This document shows, piece by piece, positions 17,975 to 28,365 of a stretch of 64,000 nt of DNA. The DNA is from an uncultured Oscillospiraceae bacterium. GTDB lineage: Bacteria > Bacillota > Clostridia > Oscillospirales > Oscillospiraceae. Numbering within the stretch: the stretch's first letter is position 1; every line of letters starts with the position of its first letter. Under the pieces are notes generated by a model. It ran no database searches. It was not told the origin of the DNA and saw only the letters and a list, made by a program, of their open reading frames with translations. The stretch spans positions 25,961 to 89,960 of the forward strand of contig CANRDC010000004.1 of the NCBI GenBank assembly GCA_947629245.1, in the 5' to 3' direction. Both the position numbers and the translations under genes were made by a program.

Positions 17975-18589
17975 ATGGACATCGAAAGATTCAAGGAAAC
18001 GCTTGAAAAGCTGGAAATGCCACAGCCAGTGAGAGAGCGGATCGTCGCCAACTGTATCGCCGGAAAACGTTTTGACAAGGAGGACTCAACCGTGAACACG
18101 TCCAAAAGAACGACCGTCAGAAGGTCCGCGCTGATCGCGGCGGCCCTGTCCGTTCTCCTCTGCCTTTCCGCCATCGGCGCGGCGGCCGTGGCGGCTGGAT
18201 ATTTCAAAGACGTGACCCGCGCGGACGGCGCCGTGGTGGGGACGGCGTATGAACAGGCCACGGAAGAGCTGGCGCTGAGCGTGGCCGTCAACGAAAATCA
18301 ACTGCGGGTCACGGTGACGATGCTCTTTCCCGACAAGCCCCCCTACAGCGAGTGCGAGCAGCTCAGCATCGGCGACTGTCAGATCGCGGACATGTCCGGC
18401 AGCGTGATCCTCCAGGACGCCAGCACGGAACCCTCGCCGGTCCGCGACGGAAAGGCGGAGGTGACGCTCCCCCTGGACGGCCTCGGCAGCGGGTGTTATC
18501 AATTGACCGTCAGTCGGTTGATCGGCGGCAAAAAGGCGGATCAGCCCCTTCCGATCAGCGGCACGTGGCAGTGCGAATTTGAGATATAG
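17975..18589 (+). CDS. Putative anti-sigma/transmembrane protein, DUF4179-like
   Basis: Cytoplasmic N-terminus, one TM segment (SALIAAALSVLLCLSAIGAAAVAAGYF), extracytoplasmic C-domain; 1 bp after the sigma gene. Confidence 0.6.
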   Translation: MDIERFKETLEKLEMPQPVRERIVANCIAGKRFDKEDSTVNTSKRTTVRRSALIAAALSVLLCLSAIGAAAVAAGYFKDVTRADGAVVGTAYEQATEELALSVAVNENQLRVTVTMLFPDKPPYSECEQLSIGDCQIADMSGSVILQDASTEPSPVRDGKAEVTLPLDGLGSGCYQLTVSRLIGGKKADQPLPISGTWQCEFEI

Positions 18590-18601
18590 GTCCTCCACAA
18601 G

Positions 18602-18637
18602 CAAAAAAAAGACCCGCGGCGCGGGTCTTTTTTTTTT
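18602..18637. terminator. Bidirectional terminator
   Basis: AAAAAAAAGACCCGCggcGCGGGTCTTTTTTTTT. Confidence 0.8.
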
Positions 18638-18660
18638 GCGCCGATGGAAGCCGCCGCGCT

Positions 18661-20130
18661 TCACAGGGTCATTTCCATCTCGATGAACTCGTCGTATACC
18701 TCTTTGTCCGTAAAGCCCACGCTGCGGTAAAGCCGCTGGGCCGGGATGTTGAAGCGGTTCACGCCGATCTCCAGGCGGGTCGCTCCCTTCTCCTTCAAGA
18801 CCTCGATGGCGCGGGTCAGAAGGATGCGGCCATAACCACGGCCCTGATACCGATGGTCCACCAGGAGGAAGGAGACGTCGTATTCCTTCTTCTTCGGCTC
18901 GATGTTCAGCGCCGCGATGCCGATGGGAAGGTCGTGGTCCATCAGCACATACACCGGCTGCTTTCGCGCCAGCGTGGCGGCAACGCACCGGCTGCACTCA
19001 GGCACAAAGGCCCGCTGCTCCGGCAGCAGTTCGATGTCCAGCACGTCCCAGACATTCTTGCCGTTCACCCGCTTCAGCTCCGGCTTTTGGGGATACACGC
19101 GGGTATTCAGCCAAGCCGCGCGCAGATCCCGGTAAAAGGAGCACCAATGGCCGTTTTCGTCCCGCTTGGACCTCATCTCCTCGCTGTTCAGCAGCAGGAC
19201 GCTGAGGCCCTCGTCAAAGTTCAGCCAGAGCTGACAGGTATCCCGCAGCTTCATGGGGTAGAACTCGGCGCAGTACAGTTCGCCGTGCTTATAAAACCCA
19301 AAGGCATCCATGTACCAGGTGCATTTTTGCATGAGGGCCCAGGTCTTCTCAGAGAAAAACCGCTTTTCCGCCAGGGCCCCGGCAAAAAGCTCCATATCCC
19401 CCGCCGTGGTGGTGAACGCCCCGGCATTGGACAGCTTCGGCAGCGGGACTAGTTCGGTACCCTGCATGACGCCGTACAATGCCGTGGTGGCGTCGTTGCC
19501 GGGCCGGGTGTCCGCCATACCCAGAGGCTGGAAAAACCGCTCGAATACGTATTCCCGCGCTGTCATGCCGGACACGCGCCGGATGATCTCTCCCAAGAAC
19601 ACAGCGCCCGTCACGCTTCCGTCGTCCTCTTTTCCCGGCTCATGGGTCAGCTCCCGCTGGCCGATATCCCCCAGCACCTCCTGAAAGGACACATCCTGGG
19701 CGCACAGCTCGACTTCCCGGCGAAACCGCTCCTGGTCGCTCAATGCGGCATGGTCTGGGTCTTTTTGCAGCGCGGGCATGCGCACGGCGCCCCAGTAGTC
19801 CGGCAAACCGGAATCCCAGCGCAAGAGGTTCCGCACTGTGATACGCCCCCCGTGCTTATACTCCGGCAAAAACCGGCTGACAGGGTCGCTGAGCCGCAGC
19901 TTCTTTTGCTCCATCAGGTCCATGACGCACAGCGTCAGGAAAAAGCCGTTCTCCGTGTCCAGACAGAACCGGTCCTCCGGCGTCATGGGTCGGTCTTGCG
20001 CCCGGTCGGCGTAGCCGAACGCCTTTTGATACTGGAACCCGTCCCGGTCCCGAATGGACAGCACCGCCGAGATATCCCATTCCTGGGCCTTCTTTTCGAT
20101 CTGCTCGATAAATTTTTCAGGGTCTTTCAT
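18661..20130 (-). CDS. Beta-lactamase/serine hydrolase-fold domain fused to C-terminal GNAT acetyltransferase domain
   Basis: N-part aligns to serine hydrolases (LMEQKKLRLSDPVSRFLPEYKHGGRITVRNLLRWDSGLPDYW); C-part GNAT (VSFLLVDHRYQGRGYGRILLTRAIEVLKEKGATRLEIGVNRFNIPAQRLYRSVGF). Confidence 0.8.
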   Translation of the reverse strand: MKDPEKFIEQIEKKAQEWDISAVLSIRDRDGFQYQKAFGYADRAQDRPMTPEDRFCLDTENGFFLTLCVMDLMEQKKLRLSDPVSRFLPEYKHGGRITVRNLLRWDSGLPDYWGAVRMPALQKDPDHAALSDQERFRREVELCAQDVSFQEVLGDIGQRELTHEPGKEDDGSVTGAVFLGEIIRRVSGMTAREYVFERFFQPLGMADTRPGNDATTALYGVMQGTELVPLPKLSNAGAFTTTAGDMELFAGALAEKRFFSEKTWALMQKCTWYMDAFGFYKHGELYCAEFYPMKLRDTCQLWLNFDEGLSVLLLNSEEMRSKRDENGHWCSFYRDLRAAWLNTRVYPQKPELKRVNGKNVWDVLDIELLPEQRAFVPECSRCVAATLARKQPVYVLMDHDLPIGIAALNIEPKKKEYDVSFLLVDHRYQGRGYGRILLTRAIEVLKEKGATRLEIGVNRFNIPAQRLYRSVGFTDKEVYDEFIEMEMTL

Positions 20131-20169
20131 TTTTCCTCATTCCCCTGTCCAGTGGCATTTCGTTCAAGC

Positions 20170-20835
20170 TCAAAACTCCAGCCGGTCCAGCACCTCGGCA
20201 TGGATATCCTCTACCGTGCGCATAGCGCCGTCACGGGTACAGTGTACCGTGGTCCAGCCCAGCGTCCGGGCGCAGTACTCCGCCGCCTGGCGGGACCGGG
20301 CCATATAGGCCCGGTCCGCCTCGTGGATATCCTCCCGGCCCTCGTCGCCGTGGTAGCGCTTTAAGAGCAGCTTTTCCGTCACAGCGGCCTCCGTCTGCAG
20401 GAAGATCACCCGGTCCGGCGCGGGGATGCCCAGAAGATCATACTCAAAATGGAACAACCAGTCCAGAAAGCCCGGCCACTCCCCTTCCGGCAGCTTAGAG
20501 CACTGGTGCACGGCGTTGGAGGTGGTATACCGGTCCGCCACCACCACGCCGCCGGACCGGTAAAACGCCTCCCAGTCCCTTTTGAAGCTGGCGTAGCGGT
20601 CCACGGCGTAAAAGCTGGACGCGGCGTAGGCGTTCACGTCCCCCGGCTCATGACCAAAGTCGCCCCGCAGATACATCTTCACCAAAGCCGAGGAATCGCT
20701 CCCATAGTCCGGAAAGGACACCCGCCGGACGGATATCCCCCTGCTCTTGAGCGCCTCGTACAGCAGCTTTGTCTGGGTGGCCTTGCCGCTGCCGTCCACG
20801 CCCTCGAGCACGATCAGCTTTCCTTTTTCTTCCAT
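20170..20835 (-). CDS. Thymidylate kinase-like P-loop kinase
   Basis: GKLIVLEGVDGSGKATQTKLLYEALKSRG; VVVADRYTTSNAVHQ. Confidence 0.85.
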   Translation of the reverse strand: MEEKGKLIVLEGVDGSGKATQTKLLYEALKSRGISVRRVSFPDYGSDSSALVKMYLRGDFGHEPGDVNAYAASSFYAVDRYASFKRDWEAFYRSGGVVVADRYTTSNAVHQCSKLPEGEWPGFLDWLFHFEYDLLGIPAPDRVIFLQTEAAVTEKLLLKRYHGDEGREDIHEADRAYMARSRQAAEYCARTLGWTTVHCTRDGAMRTVEDIHAEVLDRLEF

Positions 20836-20839
20836 TTCC

Positions 20840-22507
20840 TCAGAACAGCCCGGAGATGACGCCCCTGTCGTCCACGTCGATCTTCTCCGCGGCGGGGACT
20901 CTGGGCAGACCGGGCATGGTCATGATGTCGCCGGTGAGCACCACCACGAAGCCCGCTCCGGCGGAGACCTTGACCTCCTTCACCGTGACGGTGAAGCCCT
21001 CCGGCGCGCCCAGCTTGGCCGGGTCGTCGGAAAAGCTGTACTGGGTCTTGGCGATGCACACGGGCAGACCCCCGAAGCCCAGCTCCGTCAGCCGGGCGAT
21101 CTGCTTTTGGGCCGCGGGCAGGATGGACACGCCCTCGCCGCCGTAGACCTTTCGCACCACCGCCTCGATCTTCTTGTCCAGTGTTGCGTCCAGCTCATAG
21201 CTGAAGCGGAAATCGGGCTTTTCCTCCGCGCACAGGCGCACTACCTCCTGGGCCAGATCCGTGGCGCCCGCGCCGCCCTTGGCCCAGAAGTCGCCCAGCA
21301 CGGCCTTGACGCCCAGCCTGCCGCAGTTGGCGATGACCTGCTCCACCTCCGCGTCCGTGTCCGTGGGGAAGCGATTCACCGCCACCACACAGGGCAGACC
21401 GTAGACGTTTTTGATATTCGATACGTGCCGCAAAAGGTTCGGCATGCCCTTTTCCAGGGCCGCCAGGTCCTCGTGGCCCAGTTCGGTCTTGGCCAGCCCC
21501 CCGTGCATCTTGAGGGCACGGATGGTGGCGACCACCACCACCGCCGAAGGCGTGAGCCCCGCGCAGCGGCACTTGATATCCAGGAATTTCTCCGCGCCCA
21601 GGTCCGCGCCGAAGCCCGCCTCCGTGACGGTATAGTCCGCCAGGCGCATGGCCATGCGGGTGGCCAGCACGCTGTTGCAGCCGTGGGCGATGTTGGCGAA
21701 GGGCCCGCCGTGGACGAAGGCCGGGGTCCCCTCCAGGGTCTGGACCAGATTGGGCTTCAGGGCGTCCTTCAAAAGGGCCGCCATGGCGCCCACCGCCTTC
21801 AGGTCCTTGGCGGTCACGGGCGCGCCGTCGTAGGTATAGGCCACCACGATGCGGCCCAGGCGCTCTTTGAGGTCGCGGATGGAACTGGCCAGGCAGAACA
21901 CCGCCATGATCTCCGTGGCCACGGTGATGTCGTAGCCGTCCTCACGGGGCACGCCGTTGACCTTGCCGCCGATGCCGTCGATCACGTGGCGCAGCTGCCG
22001 GTCGTTCATGTCAACGCAGCGCTTCCAGGTGACGGTCTTGGGGTCGATGCCGAGGGCGTTGCCCTGGTAGATGTGGTTGTCCAGCATGGCGGCCAGGAGG
22101 TTGTTGGCCGCGCCGATGGCGTGAAAGTCGCCGGTAAAATGCAGGTTGATGTCCTCCATGGGCACCACCTGGGCGTAGCCGCCGCCTGCCGCGCCTCCCT
22201 TGACGCCGAACACGGGGCCCAGCGAGGGCTCCCGCAGGGCCAGCATCACGCTTTTGCCGATGCGGCGCATACCGTCCGCCAGACCGATGCTGGTGGTGGT
22301 CTTCCCCTCGCCCGCGGGGGTGGGGGTGATGGCCGTGACCAGGATCAGCTTCCCGTCGGGCCGGGGGCTCTCGTCCAGCAGCGCGTAATCCACCTTGGCT
22401 TTATATTTCCCGTAGGGCTCCAGATACTTCTCATCCACGCCCGCACGCTCCGCGATGCGGCCGATGGGCTCCATTTTGCACGCCTGGGCGATCTCGATAT
22501 CGGTCAT
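20840..22507 (-). CDS. fhs: Formate--tetrahydrofolate ligase
   Basis: [23 protein letters not shown]...; [49 protein letters not shown]. Confidence 0.97.
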   Translation of the reverse strand: MTDIEIAQACKMEPIGRIAERAGVDEKYLEPYGKYKAKVDYALLDESPRPDGKLILVTAITPTPAGEGKTTTSIGLADGMRRIGKSVMLALREPSLGPVFGVKGGAAGGGYAQVVPMEDINLHFTGDFHAIGAANNLLAAMLDNHIYQGNALGIDPKTVTWKRCVDMNDRQLRHVIDGIGGKVNGVPREDGYDITVATEIMAVFCLASSIRDLKERLGRIVVAYTYDGAPVTAKDLKAVGAMAALLKDALKPNLVQTLEGTPAFVHGGPFANIAHGCNSVLATRMAMRLADYTVTEAGFGADLGAEKFLDIKCRCAGLTPSAVVVVATIRALKMHGGLAKTELGHEDLAALEKGMPNLLRHVSNIKNVYGLPCVVAVNRFPTDTDAEVEQVIANCGRLGVKAVLGDFWAKGGAGATDLAQEVVRLCAEEKPDFRFSYELDATLDKKIEAVVRKVYGGEGVSILPAAQKQIARLTELGFGGLPVCIAKTQYSFSDDPAKLGAPEGFTVTVKEVKVSAGAGFVVVLTGDIMTMPGLPRVPAAEKIDVDDRGVISGLF

Positions 22508-22543
22508 AGCAGTTTTCCTCCTTTGTGTTGGCTGTCGGTCGTC

Positions 22544-24046
22544 TTATTGGATGGCGCTGGTGGTGCGCAGCGTCACGTCGTGATAGCCGCCCTCCACGAT
22601 GCTGGTTTCGCTCACCAGGGTGAGCCGGGCGTCCCGCTGCAGGCCGGGGATGTCGGTGACGCCGCAGTTGCACATGGTGGACTTGACCTTATAAAGGGTC
22701 TTTTGCACGTTTTCATGCAGGCCGCCCGCGTAGGTGACGTAGCTGTCCACGCCCTCCTCGAAGCTGAGGCCCTCGCTGCCGCCCAGATCGTAGCGCTGCC
22801 AGTTCCGGGCCCGGTTGGAGCCCTCGCCCCAGTACTCCTTCACATAGGTGCCGTTGATGTTCAGCTTGGGGGTGGGGCTCTCGTCGAAGCGGGCGAAGTA
22901 CCGGCCCAGCATCACAAAGTCCGCGCCCATGGCCAGCGCCAGGGTGATGTGGTGGTCGTGGACGATGCCGCCGTCGGAACAGATGGGCACGTACACGCCG
23001 GTCTCTTTAAAGTACTCGTCACGGGCCGCCGCCACCTCGATGACCGCCGTGGCCTGGCCCCGGCCGATGCCCTTGGTCTCCCGGGTGATGCAGATGGAGC
23101 CGCCGCCGATGCCGACCTTCACAAAGTCCGCCCCGGCCTCCGCCAGGAACCGGAAGCCCTCGGCGTCCACCACGTTGCCCGCGCCCACCTTCACGCTGTC
23201 GCCGTAGCGCTGGCGGATCCACTCGATGGTCTTTTTCTGCCAAACGGAATGGCCCTCGGAGGAGTCGATGCACAGCACGTCCGCCCCCGCCTCGACCAGA
23301 GCCGGGACCCGCTGGGCGTAGTCACGGGAGTTGATGCCAGCGCCCACCAGAAGGCGCTTTTTGGCGTCCAGCAGCTCGTCCGGGTTCTCCTTGTGGCTGT
23401 CATAGTCCTTGCGGAACACGAAATATTCCAGCCGCCCGTCGGCGGACACGATGGGCAGAGAGTTGAGCTTATGGTCCCAGATGATGTCGTTGGCCTCCTT
23501 GAGGCTGGTGCCCTCGGGGGCGGTGACCAGCTTTTCCAGCGGGGTCATGAAGTCCCCGACCCGCGCGTCCGCGGACATGCGGCTGACGCGGTAGTCCCGG
23601 CTGGTGACGATGCCCAAAAGCCTTCCGCCCGCGGAGCCGTCCTCTGTCACCGCCACGGTGGAGAAGCCGTTTTTCGCCTTCAGGGCCAGGATGTCCCCCA
23701 GCGTGGCGTCGGGCGTCACGTTGGAGGCGCTGACCACGAAGCCGGACTTGTAGTTCTTCACACGGGCCACCATGGCGGCCTCGTCCTGCACGGACTGGGA
23801 GCCGTAGATGAACGAAAGTCCCCCCTCCCTCGCCAGGGCGATGGCAAGGGTGTCGTTGGATACGGACTGCATGATGGCCGAGACCATGGGGATGCTCAGG
23901 GTGATGGCCGGAGCCTCCCCCTTTTTGTACTTCACCAGGGGCGTTTTCAGGCAAATGTTGTCCGGCACGCACCGCTCCGAGGTGTATCCGGGGATGAGCA
24001 GATACTCGCTGAACGTGTGGGACGGTTCGCTGTAAAAATAGGCCAT
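22544..24046 (-). CDS. guaB: IMP dehydrogenase
   Basis: [22 protein letters not shown]...; CBS domains; [53 protein letters not shown]. Confidence 0.93.
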   Translation of the reverse strand: MAYFYSEPSHTFSEYLLIPGYTSERCVPDNICLKTPLVKYKKGEAPAITLSIPMVSAIMQSVSNDTLAIALAREGGLSFIYGSQSVQDEAAMVARVKNYKSGFVVSASNVTPDATLGDILALKAKNGFSTVAVTEDGSAGGRLLGIVTSRDYRVSRMSADARVGDFMTPLEKLVTAPEGTSLKEANDIIWDHKLNSLPIVSADGRLEYFVFRKDYDSHKENPDELLDAKKRLLVGAGINSRDYAQRVPALVEAGADVLCIDSSEGHSVWQKKTIEWIRQRYGDSVKVGAGNVVDAEGFRFLAEAGADFVKVGIGGGSICITRETKGIGRGQATAVIEVAAARDEYFKETGVYVPICSDGGIVHDHHITLALAMGADFVMLGRYFARFDESPTPKLNINGTYVKEYWGEGSNRARNWQRYDLGGSEGLSFEEGVDSYVTYAGGLHENVQKTLYKVKSTMCNCGVTDIPGLQRDARLTLVSETSIVEGGYHDVTLRTTSAIQ

Positions 24047-24295
24047 GGGAGTCCTCCTTGCAGGAAGCGGTACGGCCCCGACGGGGCCCCCGCGGATTTT
24101 TTTGTCATTGTAGCATGAAGGAAAATCCAAAGTCAACGGCACCGCCGCATTTTCGACAAATGCGTTACTAAATGACATCTAATTTTAACTTGTATGGGGA
24201 AAATCCATAGTGTAGTATATAATTAAGGGAAAAGGCGCGATTTTGTTATTTGTACGACCATCACGATTTGAGTTCTTACTACCGGAGAGATAACT

Positions 24296-26134
24296 ATGGA
24301 TCTATTCTATAAGATCATCGCCCTGCTGGGCGGTCTGGCCATGTTCCTGTACGGCATGCGGGTCATGGGCGACGGACTGAAGAGCTGTTCCGGCAGCGCA
24401 ATGAAGGCGGCTCTCGCCAAGGTCACCAGCAAGCCCGCTCTGGGCTTTCTGCTGGGCACGCTGGTCACCTGCATGATCCAGAGCTCCACCGCCACCATCG
24501 TGCTGACCGTGGGTCTGGTGGGCGCGGGCTTTCTCACCTTCCGCCAGTCCATCGGCATCGTCCTGGGCGCCAACGTGGGCACCGCCATCACCGCCCAGAT
24601 CATCCGCCTCATGGACCTGCAGGCCGGGTCCACCAGCCTCCTGTACCTCTTTAACGCGGAGAATCTGGCCCCCATCGCCCTGGTCATCGGCATCGTGCTG
24701 CTCATGTTCGTCCACGGCAACTCCGCCCAGAACGTGGGGACCATCGCCATGGGCTTCGGCGTGCTGTTCATGGGACTGATCTTCATGAGCGACGCGGTGA
24801 GCAGCTTCGGCAGCTCCCTGAGCGGCCTTTTGACCGCCTTCGAGGGCAACTACTTCCTGGGCTTCCTGGCGGGCACCGCCGTCACCGGCGTCATCCAGAG
24901 CTCCTCCGCCGTCATCGGCATCCTGCAGACCTTCGCAAGCTCCGTGGGCGTTCATTTCTGCGGCGTGCTGGGCGTCATCATCGGCGTCAACATCGGCGAC
25001 TGCCTCACCACCTTCCTGGTCTGCCGCATCGGCGCAAAGCCCGAGCAGATCCGCACGGTCACGGTCCATGTGATCTATAACATCTGCGCGGCCGTGCTGA
25101 TCTCCGCCGTGTTGACCATCTGCCGCGGCACGGGTCTGATCGGCGACGGGCTGTGGTACGCCAGCCTGGACTCCGGCGGCGTGGCCAACGTCCACGGCCT
25201 TTTCCGGCTGGTACCGGCGGTATTGTTCCTGCCTCTGTCCGGGACGTTCGCCAAGCTGGCCGAAAAGCTCGTGCCGGACAAGCCCGCCCCGGCGGAATAT
25301 CAGGACATCGTGGAGAATCTCCGGGAGCTGGACAGCCACCTGGTCACCAACCCCCGCATCGCCCTGGACCAGTCCGCACACCTGATCAGCCATATGGCCG
25401 ACGTGGCGCTGGACAATTTCCTGATCGCCACGCGGCAGCTTTTCGACTATGACCCCAAGCAGGACGAGCGCATCTCCCGACGGGAGGCTCTGCTGGACCG
25501 GATGGCGGACGCCACAAACCAGTATGTGGTGGATCTTTCCTCCCACATCACCCTCTCCTCCGACAACAGGACCCAGAACTTCCAGATCAAGGCCCTCACC
25601 TGCTTTGAGCGCATCGGCGACCTGGCCGTCAGCATCGAGCACGACTGCCAGCGGCTGCGGGAGGGCGGCAAGCCCATCTCAGAGCAGGCCAGGACCGATC
25701 TGCAGGCCGCCATCCACGCCGTGACCGATATCCTGAAGCTCTCCGTCCGGACCTACAAGGAGAACAATATCCGCAGCGCCAGGGCCGTGGAGCCCCTGGA
25801 GGAGGTCATCGACGACCTGATCGAGGCCATGAAGGCCCGGCATGTGGACCGGATGACGAAGGGCGTCTGCGACGTATACACCGGCATCCAGTACCAGAAC
25901 ATCCTCCAGAGCCTGGAGCGGGTGTCCGACCAGTGCTCCGACCTGGGCGTGTACATCCTCAGCCGGGACGACAGCGCCATCACCGGCCAGGAGCACCAGT
26001 ACCTGCACGACCTGCACCACTCCGACAACGAGTCCTACCGCAAGATGTTCCGGGAGAACTATCAGAAGTATTTCCAGGACGTGGGCCAGACGCCAAAAAC
26101 GGACGGCCAGACGCCCGAGACAAAAACATCTTGA
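24296..26134 (+). CDS. Na/Pi cotransporter family protein with C-terminal PhoU-like region
   Basis: LLGGLAMFLYGMRVMGDGLK; duplicated Q-S-S-T/S motifs (CMIQSSTATI, VIQSSSAVIG). Confidence 0.92.
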   Translation: MDLFYKIIALLGGLAMFLYGMRVMGDGLKSCSGSAMKAALAKVTSKPALGFLLGTLVTCMIQSSTATIVLTVGLVGAGFLTFRQSIGIVLGANVGTAITAQIIRLMDLQAGSTSLLYLFNAENLAPIALVIGIVLLMFVHGNSAQNVGTIAMGFGVLFMGLIFMSDAVSSFGSSLSGLLTAFEGNYFLGFLAGTAVTGVIQSSSAVIGILQTFASSVGVHFCGVLGVIIGVNIGDCLTTFLVCRIGAKPEQIRTVTVHVIYNICAAVLISAVLTICRGTGLIGDGLWYASLDSGGVANVHGLFRLVPAVLFLPLSGTFAKLAEKLVPDKPAPAEYQDIVENLRELDSHLVTNPRIALDQSAHLISHMADVALDNFLIATRQLFDYDPKQDERISRREALLDRMADATNQYVVDLSSHITLSSDNRTQNFQIKALTCFERIGDLAVSIEHDCQRLREGGKPISEQARTDLQAAIHAVTDILKLSVRTYKENNIRSARAVEPLEEVIDDLIEAMKARHVDRMTKGVCDVYTGIQYQNILQSLERVSDQCSDLGVYILSRDDSAITGQEHQYLHDLHHSDNESYRKMFRENYQKYFQDVGQTPKTDGQTPETKTS

Positions 26135-26159
26135 CAAATCCGGCCCGCGAGCCTATAAT
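26131..26159 (+). promoter_or_regulatory. Perfect-consensus promoter upstream of asnB
   Basis: TTGACA - 17 nt - TATAAT; the TGA of the upstream stop lies inside the -35 element. Confidence 0.8.
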
Positions 26160-26166
26160 GCCCAAT

Positions 26167-26208
26167 AAGAGCAACGGCGTTCTGAGAAACGGCGCTGCTC
26201 TTTTTTTG
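26167..26208 (+). terminator. Terminator/attenuator-like hairpin in asnB leader
   Basis: AAGAGCAacggcgttctgagaaacggcgcTGCTCTTTTTTTG. Confidence 0.6.
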
Positions 26209-26227
26209 CGTCAAGGAGTGAAAGAAT

Positions 26228-27808
26228 ATGTGCGGTATCATGGGATTTACGAAAAGGACGCTGACCCGCGACGAGCTGCGGCCCTATTTTGACAGGACCT
26301 GCTTCCGGGGTCCGGATATGACCCGCGTGGAGGAGGCCGGAGGCGGCTGGCTGTGCTTCCACCGGCTGGCCATCATGGGCCTGCACCCGGACGGGATGCA
26401 GCCGTTCCATCTGGACGGGGACATGGCGGTGTGCAACGGGGAGCTCTATCTGTTCCGGCCGCTGAAAGCGGAGCTGGCAAAGGAATATACCTTCCAAAGC
26501 CAGTCCGACTGCGAGATCATCCTGCCCCTGTACCGCAAATACGGCCTGGATATGTTCGCCATGCTGGACGCGGAATTCGCCATGATCATCTATGACAGCC
26601 GAAAGGACGAATTCATCGCCGCCCGGGACCCCATCGGCATCCGGCCGCTGTTTTACGGGTATCTGGACGACGGAAGCATGGTCTTTGCCAGCGAGGCGAA
26701 AAACCTGGTGGGACTTTGCAAAGAGATCGTCCCCTTCCCGCCCGGCCACTACTACGCCGGGGGAAAATTCGTCCGCTACGCCGACGTGACGGCGGTGGAC
26801 CGCTACATAGACGACGACCTGGAGACCGTGTGCGGTCACATCCGGGAAAAGCTCATCCTGGGCGTGGATAAGCGCCTGGACGCGGACGCGCCATTGGGCT
26901 TTCTCCTGTCCGGCGGCCTGGACTCCAGCCTGGTGTGCGCCATCTCCGCCCGCATCCTGGGCAAGCATATCCGCACCTTCGCCATCGGCATGGATTCCGA
27001 CGCCATCGACCTGAAATACGCCCGCCAGGTGGCGGACTACATCGGCGCGGACCACATGGAGGTGTACATGACCCGCCGACAGGTGCTGGACACCCTGGAG
27101 GAGGTAGTGGCTATGCTGGGCACCTGGGACATCACCACCATCCGGGCCAGCATGGGCATGTATCTGTGCTGCAAGGCCATCCACGACACCTCCGACGTGC
27201 GGGTGCTGCTCACGGGGGAGATATCCGACGAGCTGTTCGGCTACAAGTACACCGACTTCGCCCCCTCCCCGGAGGCATTCCAGCGGGAGGCCAAAAAGCG
27301 GGTAGACGAGCTTTACATGTACGACGTGCTCCGGGCCGACCGGTGCATCTCCGCCAACTCCCTGGAGGCACGGGTGCCCTTCGGGGACCTGGAATTCGTC
27401 AAATACGTCATGAGCGTGGACCCGAAGCTGAAGGTGAACCGGTACAACATGGGCAAATACCTGCTGCGCCACGCCTTTGAGAAGGACCATATCCTCCCCG
27501 ACTCCATCCTCTGGCGGCAGAAGGCGGCCTTCTCCGACGCGGTGGGCCACTCCATGGTGGACGACCTGAAGGAATACGCCGAGAGCCGATACACCGACGA
27601 GGAATTTGAGAAAAAGCGCATGGCCTACGACTTCGCCCGGCCCTTCACCAAGGAGAGTCTGCTCTACCGGGAGCTCTTCGAGCGGTATTACCCCGGTCAG
27701 GCCCCCATGGTCAAGGACTTCTGGATGCCCAACCGGGAATGGGCGGGCTGCGACGTGAACGACCCCAGCGCCCGTGTCCTGGCCAACTACGGCGCCAGCG
27801 GCGAGTAA
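26228..27808 (+). CDS. asnB: Asparagine synthase (glutamine-hydrolysing) B
   Basis: MCGIMGFTKRTLTRDELRPYFDRTCFRGPDM (Cys2 nucleophile); GFLLSGGLDSSLVCAI PP-loop. Confidence 0.96.
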   Translation: MCGIMGFTKRTLTRDELRPYFDRTCFRGPDMTRVEEAGGGWLCFHRLAIMGLHPDGMQPFHLDGDMAVCNGELYLFRPLKAELAKEYTFQSQSDCEIILPLYRKYGLDMFAMLDAEFAMIIYDSRKDEFIAARDPIGIRPLFYGYLDDGSMVFASEAKNLVGLCKEIVPFPPGHYYAGGKFVRYADVTAVDRYIDDDLETVCGHIREKLILGVDKRLDADAPLGFLLSGGLDSSLVCAISARILGKHIRTFAIGMDSDAIDLKYARQVADYIGADHMEVYMTRRQVLDTLEEVVAMLGTWDITTIRASMGMYLCCKAIHDTSDVRVLLTGEISDELFGYKYTDFAPSPEAFQREAKKRVDELYMYDVLRADRCISANSLEARVPFGDLEFVKYVMSVDPKLKVNRYNMGKYLLRHAFEKDHILPDSILWRQKAAFSDAVGHSMVDDLKEYAESRYTDEEFEKKRMAYDFARPFTKESLLYRELFERYYPGQAPMVKDFWMPNREWAGCDVNDPSARVLANYGASGE

Positions 27809-27863
27809 CTCATCCCGCAATAGGAAAACCGGGGCGGCGCATGCCGTCCCGGTCCTCTTCTTT

Positions 27864-28358
27864 TTATCCATCCAGCCCGTACAGGCGCTTGAAAAGGGCC
27901 TCCATCTCCTTCTCCGGCAGGTCCAGGGGCCTCTCATCGTAATAGGGCTCGCCGTTTTTCACGCCCATCCGCACCCGGCTGGGGCCATCCAGGTAATAGC
28001 CCTCATAGTCGTAGTCCGCCGGGGACGCGGCCTGGATATAGGCCGCCAGCGCGTCGGCCGCCTTTTGGCTCGCCTCCCCATAGCCGCCGCCGATGGCGGG
28101 ACCGGAGCTGCCGCGGTACACCTCCAGATATACCGTGCCGCCGTCCGACCCCTCGACCCGGACGCAGTAGCTGTACTGTTCCTCCAGGTTCTCCGTCACA
28201 TACAGCGGTTCGCCAAACAGCGCCCGCAGCCGCCCCAGTACCAGAGCGGTCTGCCGGCCGTAGTCGGGCGAAAATCCCTCCAGGATGTTCCGGATACGGG
28301 AGCTGAGCATCGGCATCGGGTCCCGGCTCGCCTCCGCGGTGAATCGATACTGATCCAT
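27864..28358 (-). CDS. Hypothetical protein
   Basis: MDQYRFTAEASRDPMPMLSSRIRNILEGFSPDYG..., 164 aa; no family recognised. Confidence 0.6.
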   Translation of the reverse strand: MDQYRFTAEASRDPMPMLSSRIRNILEGFSPDYGRQTALVLGRLRALFGEPLYVTENLEEQYSYCVRVEGSDGGTVYLEVYRGSSGPAIGGGYGEASQKAADALAAYIQAASPADYDYEGYYLDGPSRVRMGVKNGEPYYDERPLDLPEKEMEALFKRLYGLDG

Positions 28359-28365
28359 GTCCCCG

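Noticed and set aside
20747-24118. 1123-aa plus-strand ORF
   Set aside because: Antisense to fhs and guaB, both clear housekeeping enzymes; composition (His/Gly/Ala/Val-rich) is typical of a shadow ORF.
26153-27937. 594-aa minus-strand ORF
   Set aside because: Antisense to asnB; shadow ORF.
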